A DNA stretch of 64,000 nucleotides. Source: Ptychodera flava. Taxonomy: Eukaryota > Hemichordata > Enteropneusta > Ptychoderidae. Where the stretch lies: positions 17,993,166 to 18,057,165 of the forward strand of contig NC_091931.1 of the NCBI RefSeq assembly GCF_041260155.1. The letters run 5' to 3'. Below, piece after piece: positions 30,371-44,000 of this stretch. A program made the translations under genes and the position numbers. Position 1 is the first letter of the stretch, and the number at the start of each line of letters is the position of its first letter. Below the pieces are notes generated by a model. That model was not told the DNA's origin and searched no databases. It was given only the letters and a program-made list of their open reading frames with translations.

Positions 30371-31831
30371 ACAGCTGTTCGGATCTGTTCTTTCCCAAGC
30401 GAACAAGTCATCCTGATCAAAAGACGTTGCAGTGGAATTGCGCCCTCTATTGACAATTTTGGCGCAACGCTTACTGAAAATGAAGCGAATATATTTCTGC
30501 ATATTCATGAGACAATGCAAGTTGGGCATGCACTTAACACATTCTATACGAGATATTCTGCAATTTATCGGTAAAATTTTATGAAAGAATTCAAAATCGA
30601 TGACATTTGAAGAAAATTATTTTTATATAACTGAAGAATAATGAACAGGGTTAAATCTGGTGGTGAAAACTAGAAATCATAATAAAAATAGAAATTGAAA
30701 GATCTGAGTGTCCGAACCTGAGCTTTGACCGAGTATAACAATTATATTCATATATTTTAAGCACTTTTTCTCCTTAATTAGCCAAATGAATATAGATTTG
30801 CCGATTTAGATCATACTGTGATCACAGCTGCACAAATTCTTTGATATGTTTCAATATTTTTCCACTTCTTTTATTAATTTTTCACTTCAATGATGCCTGG
30901 TAAAGCCAATAGTGCAAGAGAATACTGATCTGCTTTATGCAGTGTGCACCAACCGAGTAATAATTTACACTCCTGTGATAGTCCATGAAACAACCAAACG
31001 TCCAATATTTAAGTCCAGTTTACGTGTTCAATAGGAATAATGTTGTACAGCAATGAACTTTGAGTGTAAAAAGAGAAATTTTATTAATTTATTGAAGGAA
31101 TGAGTCTTGTTTACCATATACACATGAAATAAAACATAATTACAATCCAAGTGTATGTTTGCACATGATTACCACAGGACAGTTTCCCCGCTGGACATCA
31201 ACCTACCAGACACTTACCCTGACCAAAACCAAAACACAGTCTCAGAGGTAGAGGTCAATATACAAGACTAGTGTACATGTAACTTTTCTCTTACTGTACA
31301 TAGGATAAAGGTCAGATAATGGTGTTCTGAGGCAATGTACCCTGGGAAATTCATATACAAGACGACATTCCAGACCAGTGGGTGGGATATGTCCCAGTGG
31401 GAACTTGTCTTGACTGGTAGGCGGGGAAACATCTTCCATGTCCCTGTCCCTATGTGAATTTATAGAATCTGAAATTGCATTATAAAGTCTCTGGTGAATG
31501 TCACCAAATAAAGTTACACCTCAAAAGCTTCATACATGTATGTTATGACTCTGCAGCCCTGCAGAAGAATAAACCAGAGTGAGTATCACAATGTACTCAC
31601 AATGTACTCTCTAGAAATCTACTGACTGTGGAAAAATCTTGATTTTTTCCTCTATACATACACTGTGCTTTGATATTACATGTATCTCTGGCAGCAAAGT
31701 AATGTAAACTACCTTGCAAACTGGCCACTAGTTACTCCTACGAGAGATCAGGATTAATTCTGACTTGATTTACTTTCATAGCTTCATAATTGTTTATTTT
31801 TTGATGGGCTGATAAAAGGTACACTGTTCCT

Positions 31832-31944
31832 TTAACCTGTTCAAACCTTTCCTCTCCTCTCTTCTCCCCATTTCTTGTAAACAAGTCCATACTCACCATT
31901 GATAATCTAAGGGTTTGGGCTAAACCATGGGGGGGAAAGGGTAA
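31832..31944. mobile_element. MITE, family P copy
   Basis: Left end TTAAcctgttcaaacc; right end ggggggaaagggtaaa with a decayed TTAA. The interior shares gtaaacaagtccatactcac and gggtttgggctaaaccatgg with the copies at 37023 and 27401. Confidence 0.65.
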
Positions 31945-34303
31945 ATGCTATCCCCCCTGGTGAGTACAAGCAGTCATAGAGTGTCTGGAGATAGCAGAAG
32001 TGTCTCAAAACTTTCAAAAGCACACAACATACAGGTACAGTATATTTCATGTACAAAATCATAACCCTGAAAATATATGATATGTCGATATCCGTCTGAA
32101 AGAGGTATGAAAGCTCTGCGAAGTTAGAGGCTTATACATTTCAGGCTTATTTTTGGAAAGATAGGTTGTACCATGCCAGTGTGACAAAAATGGGTACAAG
32201 TCGTATTCATTTGTTTTCATGGCACAGGCTTGTCAATATCATGCCAATAATAACACACAGAACTACAAGTACCTCTCCCAGTGAAATTTACATTCACTCG
32301 ATTTCGACTAACACAATCATAAATGTTCTCTGCTACATTGCCATCTCTATACTGCAGAAAAGGACACATTTAAAATGTCTGCGATACCAGAATATTATTC
32401 ATCAATCAATTTTATAGCTTCTATGCAGTCCAAGAATACATTTAAAATACACAACTACAATACTGCAGCATTTCAAAATGTCCAAAGATATCAGCACTTG
32501 CACATTTTATAGTACTAGCTGATTGATGTCAGCCCTTAGTATCTTCTCAGGTGTCTACTTGGAAATGCTAACCAGTCAAAATTTATTTCATAAAATGCTG
32601 CTATAGCAAATCTGCGACATGCTAAAATTAAAATCATTAAATTACAGTGACTTTCATAAAATTATACTGACTGAGATAAAAGCACAAATTTGTACATCAT
32701 GAAATTTAAAGGTCAGCTATGTTTTCCTCCAAATTAATCACAAGCATTCCAGTGACACAAGGATATACATTAACAAAATGACAATTACAAAATTCAAGAT
32801 AAGGTGATCCTGTCTTACCCATTGGGGCAGTCCTTATGATTGTCTTGTGGTTGGGGACACTTGAGCATTTTCATATTCAAATTAAAAGCAATAACAATGC
32901 TGATTGAGTATATTTTTTTTATATTTCAGAGTGCATTTTTCCCAAAATGAAATATGGCAAAATACACCCACAAAGAGATTGCAGCTTACAAAGATCTCAG
33001 TGCCCTGAGGATTAAACACTGACAATGTTTGGAAAACATGACACACTACAAATTCATTTCTGTTACATTAACATAATGGTCTCGATTAAACTAAAATCAT
33101 ACAAAAGAGCAAACAAGCAAAACAAAAATTCCCCTAAAAACTGAAAAAAGATTGTCAGATGAAGACAATGTTTGAGTGCTGTACAAGCATTAAATTTTAA
33201 ATGGGTTCAATTTTCGATTTTGATGTTGTATGTATGTGTTTTCACTCCCAGTAAAATGCTAGAGTGGAGTGACTGTGATAGAATCTATTATGGTTTGCCA
33301 TTTTCCCTCCAATTTCATTTGGTAGATTTTATCTATCAGCAAAAATTGTGAAATTTCATCTAAGTGAATAATGCTTTTACAAAATGTAGCAACTGGCAAT
33401 ATGGTGTCATTAAGAATTATCACATCCACTGCAAAGATTGCAAAATTTCAGAAATGAATGTATATTACATAATAATTTAATGATATGTCTTAGGATTGAT
33501 TTCTTTTGAAAAATAACGGCAAAAAGCTTATTTTTCACCACTAACATTCCTGTTTGTTTTTTCTGTCTTGAGATGACTTCCTGATTCACTTACCAAGTGC
33601 AGAGTATGCATCAAGTGTATGAAACTTTACATTGCCACTCCCTGGATGATGATGTATGGATAACAAATCTCTTTACAGTTTGTTTACCTAACAGCCAGTT
33701 ATAGTTTGACTAACACTTGATGCATCTGTTGCACTCCCCACGATAAATGCCCAAAATGTGTTTAGAGCTGTCACACTAGAGTAGTTCTCTGAGCTGAGTC
33801 AGCTACGGTTGGCCATGTTGGATTGGGTCACAAAATTGACCAATAATATGCATATGCTTCACTTACGGTTAGCTCACCAGCTAAATTATTGAAAGCACAA
33901 TAAAATTGCTGTAATGCAAACAGAAGATTTGCACTTACCGATTTGTTAAATCCAAGTTCATACAAGAAAACGTATAGTTCCCTGATTGATGTTGGCTGTC
34001 ATTTGATAATTTGTTTGGCATCAAGTAGCCAAAATGCTACCATTTGATAAAACAGTACCATGAAAACAACTGAATGATAAAGAATAAACTTGACAGTGTA
34101 ACTTCCAAGGCGTGGTGAGAAAAACATTTTTCAATAAATCTTGCAGAACACTGGATATGAGCACACTTTCAGAAAGAACATAATTGAAAAAAACTTTTTG
34201 TTTAAATGATTTTCGTAAAAATGAAAAGAAATGGTTTATGGCAAATGTTTGGCATGAGTGTGTAAAATACACTCAGCTTATTAATATTCAAAGCCAAGTT
34301 GCT

Positions 34304-34459
34304 CCTGCTGATGTGCAGCGTCTCGGTAGCTGTTATCCAATTGGGTGGCTGAATCTTACTATTATAATTGAATAATATAAATAGACTCCCTAAGTTACTG
34401 TGTATAGTAATTGCCGACCAATGACATATAACCTTCCGAGCACGCTGCACATCAGCAGG
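34304..34459. mobile_element. MITE, family M, with perfect 18-bp terminal inverted repeats
   Basis: Left end cctgctgatgtgcagcgt (34304-34321) is repeated in exact inverse at the right end (34442-34459). The interior tagctgttatccaattgg, aatagactcc and aatgacatataaccttcc segments recur in a second copy at 53172-53301. Confidence 0.8.
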
Positions 34460-35040
34460 GGCTGATGTGCCCCAAGTTATGCTGACTTACTGAGCGATTC
34501 TCCATCACCACAGAACACAGCTATAGGCCACTGTGGGACAAGTATGTTGGATCCAGAAAAATTTTTAATTACACAACATGTGCTGCTTCCACACAATTTT
34601 GAAATTCTGTGGATAAACTTTCATCCCTGTTGTATGAACTGGGCTAGGAGTCATCTACTGAGGTAATCAAAGCTATAACATGAAGTCAATAAGGAAAACG
34701 GGAAAACTACCCACTCAAGCTGCTACCAGAACATCTATTACACTGCCTTTTTTAAAGACATCTTACTACCTTTAAGTTAGCTGTGAAATAGACAACTTCC
34801 TGTATCAGGAATCACATTTCAGATACTGAGTTAAATAATTATTCAATCGCAATTAATTACCCTATTTGAATTATATGCAGTCCTCTGCTGTTATCTAATT
34901 AAAAACCATGATATTTGCTGTCCACAGAAAGTCTAAGGGAGAGCACCTGATGACCAAATGCACTACACATGATTGTGTTAGCTACCCCTTGAAGTCTTCA
35001 AACTGTGCGTTTTGTGACTCTGAAAAGATGATTGCAGACT

Positions 35041-38000
35041 TCACAACTTCAGTAGCTCTTTACGGGTCCACTCAAATGCCAGAAGCAAGGCGCCATTTGA
35101 AGGAAAGGACCTGAGAACACAGGGACCTAACCCACTGTACAGAGCTCGCATTCCTGAAAAGAAACAAAAGAATTCTGCATTTAGGAAGGAATTTTGATGG
35201 AAATTTCACAAACATGTCAGCTGGTGTGATGACTGGATGTGTGGGGTATTTTGCTGACAACACTGAAGGATAAGCAACACTACATCATGACCAGCGTAAG
35301 CTGTGCTTTTATAACACCCTATTCTGCATAAAAAGACACGTCTGCATGGTAATAAATGTTGCCTTGGCAGCAATGCCACCTTGCCATAGCAACAACAGCA
35401 TGCTGACATAGTAACAGCATCATGACTTTGGGGCAACTGTGAAATAACTGACATAAAACGGGGAAAAAAGCAAGTATGCCATCTATACAGTTCTGATTTT
35501 AGAGTATATATTTGTCCTTTGAATTATGTGGATGAGAATTTATTAGCTGGTTTTGAGTTCAGATGTTAATGATGACACCCTGGCTGATGATGCTGCTTTT
35601 CTGTCACTTTCCCATGCATCTGAATTCTTCAATTCAACTTCTGTGAAAAAAATTCCCGAAAATCATGTTTGTCAACGCTATGATTTGTAAACCCTCATCC
35701 AGCTGGCAGATTCTGCTTATCCTGGATCGGCCCTTACCTTCTGTCCGATAAATCTTCAACAGTGTCGGCATGAACCCCTCCACCTTGCCGAGCATGGATT
35801 GCACTTGTATGCGAGACTTCACCACGTCAATAGGATACACAGAGCTCCAAAAGAAAGCCCCGGCCAGACCACCGCAAAAGATCACCCTTGGAACATCTGT
35901 GGGAGATGCATGTACATATATGAAGTTTTAAAATCTCAAATATTATAGCTAACTTTTGTCATGAGAGAGTCATAATATTTCTGATATATATAATAAAAAG
36001 CATGTGAAATGATTACAATGATACACATGGGAAGTCTGCCTGGGACAGCTAATCTCTATAGAAAGAGGTTAGTACTCTTTCTCCCAAGTTTTATTTATTT
36101 CTATGGGTTGTCTATGAAACCTGGTAGAAGAGGTTAATTACTTTAACTTCACTGACTTGTTGTTTACCAAAGGACAGATCGCAAATAAATCGTACATTAT
36201 AAATTAACATGTAATCTCTGTATTAAACTGGTAGGACACATATTCAATGAAGACACCAGTACTGTACAGACTCCCTGATGGCGTCCTAATTCATAATTTT
36301 ACAGTGCACCAAGGTGCCATTCTAGGAAAAAAGTACAGGGTAATGATGCTGAAATTTACATATCAAATTCATGTTAGCAGCCGGATCTGCTACTTGAAAA
36401 AATTCAAAATGATTTTACTGTGCCAATTTTTCAAATTACATTTGACAATGTCTGTATCAGCTTATTTCTTCACTTTACTTGCAGGTGAGGATGAGCTAAA
36501 AAGGTTATATCGTAACTATTTCCATCATAATTGCTGAGAGGGAAAATTAATTTATGCATGATTGTTAGATTTGTGACCCAACAGCAATGTGAGAAAATTT
36601 ATATAGGCGTGATTGTCGTATTTACAATCCAAGAGTAATATAACTATGGGCAGAGAAATGTGACACGTCATATTTCATACAATATCTACAGTAGAACAAA
36701 TGAGTGAGAATGAGACATCTGAAGTAGCAGTTACCATGGCAACATGATTTATGAGTGTGATACGTCCCATACTGTATGTTGGCTTTAAGCTACATGATTT
36801 TATGCAGGTATGCTTTTTTTATTTCTAATGGATCACTACCAAATGTTCCTGAGGCAGAAATAAAACAGTCAGTATGCCCTAAGGTACTGCAGGAAATAAT
36901 TTCTTTTCCGCTGAAAAAAGCACAATCAGCATACCAGTATTTTTGAACTATGAACTTTTTCAACCTTCTCTGATATGTGTACCTCATTTCAGTGTTATGA
37001 ATGACAGACAAAAGTCGTGTGTTTAACCTGTTCACCCCAAAGTTCCCTGTAAACAGGTCCACAATCACCATTTTATAAGAATGGGTTTGGGTCAAACCAT
37101 GGTGGTGAAAGGGTTAAGGAGGTAGACATGGCAGCTTAAAAAATTCAATTCATTTTTTTTTAATCCTACAGAGCATACATACTATGTATAAATATATGTG
37201 AGACTTTTTTCAAACACTGTTGAAGGTGATTAGGGAACACCAACAAATTGAACAAGATGTCCCTAAAGAACATGATTCATGTTTGGACGGTGGCGATCAT
37301 AACTCTTTTCCATTATGGTTGCATCATTACATGAGACAGCAGTCAAGAGAAACAAGATATTACTAGTATTTCTAAAGCAGAAATGTCCAAGATGTGGGCC
37401 CATTGATCCCATAGTTTTCTTTCAGCTATACATACAAATGACAAATGGGAACTTAAAACACACACGTTGTACAGTCTATTCGGGAGGGTGCGTACATTTT
37501 CAATCATGAGGTGAAAATGGGTAGATCTTAGATGCCAACTTGTTTTGTTTACTCGCTTTTGAAAGTATTTCAAAAGATGTCTGACCACTTTGTATGACTA
37601 ACTCTCTTAATTGAGTACTTACTGAGGTCATCTCTTGACTTGCCCTTTGGCGTCAGTAACCTCCGACTCAGCTCATAGCCCCCAAAGAAGAAGAAATACC
37701 CTGGCATCTCCCGCGCCCACGTACTTGTCAGCCCCTTGAATAAACCTTGTATGCCGTCTTCTCGGAGAATGGTCTTGGTGATTCGCAGAGCGGATACCCT
37801 GGTGATAATGGTGTGATAAACGGCATCAGAGTCAAATGATGTAAATAGCAAAAGACATAAATATTTTAATTCTTTAAACTTGTGCCAGACTTTGCACAAG
37901 GGGGAAAAGGGCAGTGTGCATGGTACATGTGTTGAAAAACAATTACAGTAGTTACTTTCTACATGAATGAACATTATCCTATGTTAGCTTGAGAGCCACG

Positions 38001-41000
38001 TGATGGTTACAGTTCCTCCTCTACATCAGGAAAATCTAAACTCAAAGCGAACAGCATTTACAATAAATTCTCTCACTGCATTGTCACTTATTATGAATTT
38101 GATAGACAGATACCAAACTGTCGTAACGGTTTAATAAGCGTATCTGCCCAATTTTGTATTGATTTGTCAGCCACTGACCTGAACTCAGGCAATTTGTTGA
38201 CATTATTTACAAATTGCTTGCAGGCCAGCACAGCTGCAGTAAATTCTTACTCTGCTGATTTGAAATTTGACCGACGTATTTGTTTTGATCACAGGGGTCC
38301 TGATCTCATGCCATGAGGAAATATTAAAACAGTACATCATAAGTGTAGTCGTCAATGTGGTAATGTCTGTAGTACCACATAAAATAATTCAATCTATTTG
38401 TAACTGTTATCCTTATACCAACAGTCAATATTTGACCTTGGTAGTCTGAGAGGAACTTGTAAAATTGATAAAAAAAATTGATGACTTTTGTGGAGAAGTT
38501 TGCATTTCATTTCAATAGTCAACTGAATTGTACATTTGGGAGAATGAACGTTCATCACGTATGTTATCTGAGGTAGACAAGACACAGTGAGGTGGCATTG
38601 TGTGTTGCTTCCTCGGTATAAATCTGAACCATAATACACCAAAATGCATCCGCTCAAATTTGGAAACTGTTGTCAAATATTGGATTGTGATGTAAAAATA
38701 TGAAATACTCTTATTTCTCATTTTTGCATTATCCACCCACAATGTCTGGGTCAAATAATGACTGTCAGCATAAAGACATAATTTATGAATGAAATGCCAC
38801 TTTCAAGAATATGACATGCTTTGATAAAATAGTGACTTTTACAAAGGCTTCTTTACCGTCTTACCTTCCCGTATCCATTTGTCCTTGACTTTGCAAGACT
38901 TCATGCATGGCCTGCATGCGGCACTTTACAAGTTCTGTCGGACACAGTCCCAGAGAGGAAAAGAAGGCAGCTGCTGACCCTGCCATTGCATTTTCCAGAG
39001 AACTCAAGTCATCGGCAGACGAATGCCCCGATAATTTGCATACTAGCGTCTTGCACAGCCCATAGGACATGAAGAGGAGGGAATTCTCCGCTATGTTGGC
39101 AGCCAAAGCGGGGACGGTGCCCTTGTAGAGGCCGCGAAGTTTCTCGTCCTTGAAGGTTGTCTTGAAACAGTTCCAACTGCTGGGGTAAAACTCCGGGTAG
39201 GTCTGCATTTTGACTTTCACTGTGTCGAAGGGTTGACCAGCCAGAACACAGGCAACACCACCTAGATGAAGAGGAACAGACCAATAAGGTGCCTTTAATG
39301 AAATTCTCTGTTTGCTGTCCAAGGGCGAACACTGGTTTTTTCATAAAATGATGTAAAATAAACAGAATGTTTAAGGTATTACAAATCAGAAATAGCTATT
39401 TTCTTTATCGTAATCAAGAAATACATAACATCATTCATCAGTGTATGTATTAACATTGGGCTTGTATTTCTGTGTTTTTGGGTTTTTTTTAACCCGACAA
39501 GAGGATAGGTTTTAGGAAAATTCAAGATGAGCAAATACGATGCCTATGGAAAAACACAAAGAAGTTAATTTATTACAAAAACGAAATATGCAATGACATA
39601 GAAAATGCACGTTATAAATATAAAACTTTTCAATTATGCAATGCCACAGGAAATGTATACATGTATACATGTAGAATAAAATCAGTAAATTTATTTCAGA
39701 AAAGAATTCATACAATGAAATTGTGAATTACAACAATCCTAAGTTCTACAAATATTGCTGACTCAGACTATTTATGAATGATTAACCAAGATTGTTGAAT
39801 TTCTTTTCAACCTGTGTTGATTATTTGGGATTAGAACAATTTTAGCACTCTGATGACACTTAATGTCCAACCACTCTGTTATTTCTTGCATTTGACTGCG
39901 AGGTAAATAACGGAAGGAACACCCTGCATTTGAACACATCACATTTGGGCAAGGGCGGTTTGAAACCGGTCAATACATGTACTATAGTCATCACTGGGTT
40001 TGATTTGTAATTGATGGTTGAGTGACAATGGTATCAGTATACTGTCATTTCATTCCCACTTTGCTATTCACTAAAATACTAAATACTTAGAAGATCAACA
40101 ACTCAGAAGACACTGAAATTAAACATATTGGTATATGAAGCTGGGCTGCATTATAAGTTAGCAGTATCACTCTGTGATAAGCATTGTGGGCCTGAAGAGA
40201 GTTTACATCCTGCTTTAAAGATCAGCCTTTACGATGACACACCATCTGTTGTACAGAAATATACATATTACAGACATGAATATGACAAATATTACTTCCG
40301 CTTTCTACCCTCAGGATGCTATTAGGGTGGAAACGTTATGATGTTTTTAAACTACCTTCGGGTCTTTATACATTCTTCAAATTATGTGTACTGCAGAGAC
40401 ACACAGAGATAGCAGCTACTGTATGCATCTATGGCAAACCATATAGCACATGAAAGCTTTTAAATCAACTGTCAACCCAGTTTATTATTAAAAGGATTCA
40501 TGCAATCATTTCACTCTTGATTGATTGAATGAATACACTAAATGGATGAAACATGAAAAATTCAACTATTATTTCAAACAGAAGATCTCTATTCTCCTGC
40601 GATGACTGATTTGCTTGGGATTGAAAATTTTAATAGCTTTGATGCCCTTCAAGCTCAGTGCAATTTATGAAATAAGTCTCACAAAAAACATGTCATACAT
40701 AATATCAGGGCAATCATTTCAACCATGGTTATTTGCCCATAGGATCTTGTGATTAATATAGCTACATTTGCCGAATGAATGAAACAACATAAACACGACA
40801 GTAAAACGGCATATGGGGCTGTCACAGGGATATTTTACTCATAACAAAACTATGCAAATTTTCAGTGACATTGGTTGTATGTTTCTGTCGAGTACAGTTA
40901 TACAAAGCCTTGCAGGTTTAACTCACTAAGGAACAAGTTTTTTCATCCAGTTGCTTTTGTACATAAAGGATGAATTCAATATATAACTGTGAGGAAAATT

Positions 41001-44000
41001 GACCCTACATTATATATAATAAATATATGAAAATTGTGCACGTGAATCAATGAATATTCCAATTTCATTTTGAGAGGAAAAACTGACATATTTTTCAGGA
41101 TTTCCACACTATGTGACTCATTGAGAAGAAGTGAAAATTATGAAAAAATACTGCATTGCCTCATTCCTGAACAATTTGCCCAATTTATCACAGGAAGTGT
41201 CCACATAACAGAAATGTCACAACTGCGATTCCGGTATTCAATTGGATTCCTACAGACCTTTACAACATGATGCAGTGGAAGTATACTGCTGTAATTGTTT
41301 AAACCATGCTCAGCCTGTGATAGGGGAAATGAAACCACGGTCTGTCTTGCCACCTGATATCTTCCCAACCTTTCTCTGTTGAGATGACATATTGACTATT
41401 ATTCCTTTGTAACTTAAAGGCCTATGACATGCCCCATACAACCAAACATAAAAATCACTGTTTGGGTCTTGAAGTTAGCCTACGTCACTGTCTTGCATTG
41501 CGTATCGTCCCCCTTGTCCAGATAAAACGCAAGTAAAAGTTACGGGTGGGCGTGTACCTCTAGCCCAATTCGTTCGACTTTTTTCGGCTTTTCGAAGTTG
41601 AGCCGACGACTTATCTTAATACGGGCAAACAGTCTTTCACACCTCCGCAATCTCATGTCCGTATGAGGCAAGGGCTTCCTTTGCTCAGAACGTACGCCCA
41701 GCTCGCAACGCACGAGAGAACATTGTAAGCATGGTCTTTCAGGAAATCACCAACTGTCACATGTCGCCTACGGCAGATCGCCTCGCCGATCGAGTAAATT
41801 AAAATGACAGAAATTAAAATGACTTGTAAGGCTATGTGATTAGGTGTACTATGCTTTCGTGCCAAATATACGAAATAAACATTACAAGAAGGATGACAGT
41901 CGATGTCTTACGCCATTCATCGGGAAACATTTGTGCGGCAGGAAGCTTCCCGTCTCTACACAATCGTGAACGGTGAAGACGGCGATTCAAATGGCGACCC
42001 GACAATGCGGCGACAAGCTTTCTTTGTTTTCCTCATCAAAACATGTACAAAAATACACTTTTTTCAGGATTCATTTGCTATGAAAATGCACGGGAACATG
42101 GGTCGATTGCACCATTTGTCTCGTGCTCCAAGGAAATGATAGTTCTGTCAAAGGTCGACGTCCAACACAGCTACACTCAGAGTGATAGTTTTCGGAAAGG
42201 GTATGTGAATTTCGCCCAAAGCCGTTTTCATAAATGACGAGCACTACGAATTTTATTACCATACCATTTGAACCTTTTTGTATTTATCCTCAAAGTGTTA
42301 ACGCAACAGAATTGGTATTTAGGGGTCAAGTTGCAAATTTTTTGACCCCGTGTTGAGTGCGTAGTAATCGGACTGCTATCGCAGTGATCGGACGTCATAT
42401 TTGGAAAGTGATTAGCGGCAAAATTTTGATATTTGAAACTTCAAAACCCCAATTTTCATTTTTGATGTGTTAAAAAACTGAATGTAAATATTTCGTGATA
42501 ATTAGTTACGTTTAGTAGACGACATAACCATACTTCGACGTGTTTGGCGTTTACCTACGGACATATGTTGCTTTCGGCACCTTTTATCGTATGGTCTAGC
42601 TAACTTCGCCAAATTTGTATAGCCCAAAATAGCTTTTACTAAACAAACTATCCAAAACAGGACAGCAGCATCACTTGACTTAATATGAGGTCATACAACT
42701 TGTAAAACGCTATCATTACGGAGTGAAGTGAGTCGGACGAACAGCATGTGATTGAATGTCCGAAACTGAGGTCGTCGGGAAAACTGTCACAGTGCACCGA
42801 CGTATACTGTATAGTACTGCAGCTACAATATGCAATGCATTGAATCGAAAGACTCAGGCGCGCGGATTGCTCTACTTTATAAAAACAAATCCAACCGTGA
42901 AAAGCTTAAACTAAGACTGATACTGTCTACTTCATACAAAGAAATGAAACGTAGCCTCATCGTACTTTCAATTCTGTCCCGAGCATTCTTATTGCTTTGT
43001 CCGCTCACGCTTTGTTCTTCAGAGTCAGAATCTGACTCTGATTTGGAACACTCGTCCCGGATGCCTGGGGTTGCCTATGCGCCTTCAAGCTAATTCCCCT
43101 CGAAATCACTTTCTGAATTCTGGTCAAAACTGTCCCCGCTGGAAGCAACTTGATATTATGCAGCTGGACGCCGGTGTGGCTTCCTTGACAGTGTTTACTG
43201 GGCGTCTGTGAGCACTGTTTATATAGCTGACTTTATTTGTGGTCTAATTTATGCAAGAACCGCTAAATACACTTTAGTGACAATAGCGTGCCACAAATGA
43301 CGTCAATTGTACATGTTGGTCAATATGCTAATGCCGCTGCCTGGCTCGGGTAGGAAGAGGCCCCTGATCACCAGGCATGAAAAAGGAGTCAAATTTCGCC
43401 CTTCTCGCACGTCTTTCAGAACTGACACAATATGCAATCCATAGACAGGTCCCTAGCTGAGTTTTTGAAGGGAAAAAAATAAAAACTTTGGAAATCATGT
43501 CATAGGCCCTTTAACAACTCTACGACAGATGGACAGCTACAATGTGCTGTGGAATGCTACGATCAATGATCTGACTTTAGATACTGCATTACACTGCAGA
43601 GTACAGTTGTCAGATTGAGAGTTTCAGCAAAGAACAGATTAGATAACATTGAACTACCAAAAATGAATGTATATTTGCACTGATTTAATTCAACATTTTT
43701 CTTTTGTCAGTTTTTAAATTTTTTTTCTCAGAGTTATCTCAGAAATATTTGTCTCAACAGAAGTGCCCGGACTTGAAGAACCATCTCTCTAGTCGGGAGA
43801 ACTTCCCTTCTCCTCTCAAGAGAGATGTCTATGGATTACCAGATGTCCAGGATTATGAAAAATGCAAATTACTGCAAGTGTACATACACTGTGCCAGCAG
43901 AACAGACACATTCTTCCTGAACCAGGTCAGGTCAAGATATTTGAATACTGACTTCACCTGGGGTAGTCTTTTCACTCTGTGCTGAATGACAAAATGACCT

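Larger units (their letters stand above)
27153..35040. other. Intergenic region between converging VSP and SLC25A15 genes
   Basis: About 7.9 kb between the VSP stop and the SLC25A15 stop, which converge, so both 3' UTRs should lie here. No coding exon was recognised on either strand. The content I can name is the MITEs at 27401, 31832 and 34304, the duplicated fold-back at 28720-29175 and the hairpin at 30320. Polyadenylation sites could not be fixed. Confidence 0.5.

Noticed and set aside
39262..39322. Methionine-initiated N-terminal extension continuous with SLC25A15 exon 2
   Set aside because: It reads through a pyrimidine-rich acceptor (ctgttcctcttcatctag) and lacks the conserved TAGAAGG of the first helix, which the exon at 46385-46529 supplies in phase.
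40128..40325. 65-codon plus-strand frame with protein-like composition
   Set aside because: No flanking splice sites, no family recognised, and isolated within SLC25A15 intron 1.
42830..43093. 87-codon frame with a serine/glutamate-rich end in the 2.1-kb transposon
   Set aside because: Low-complexity tail and no recognisable domain; too short for a transposase.
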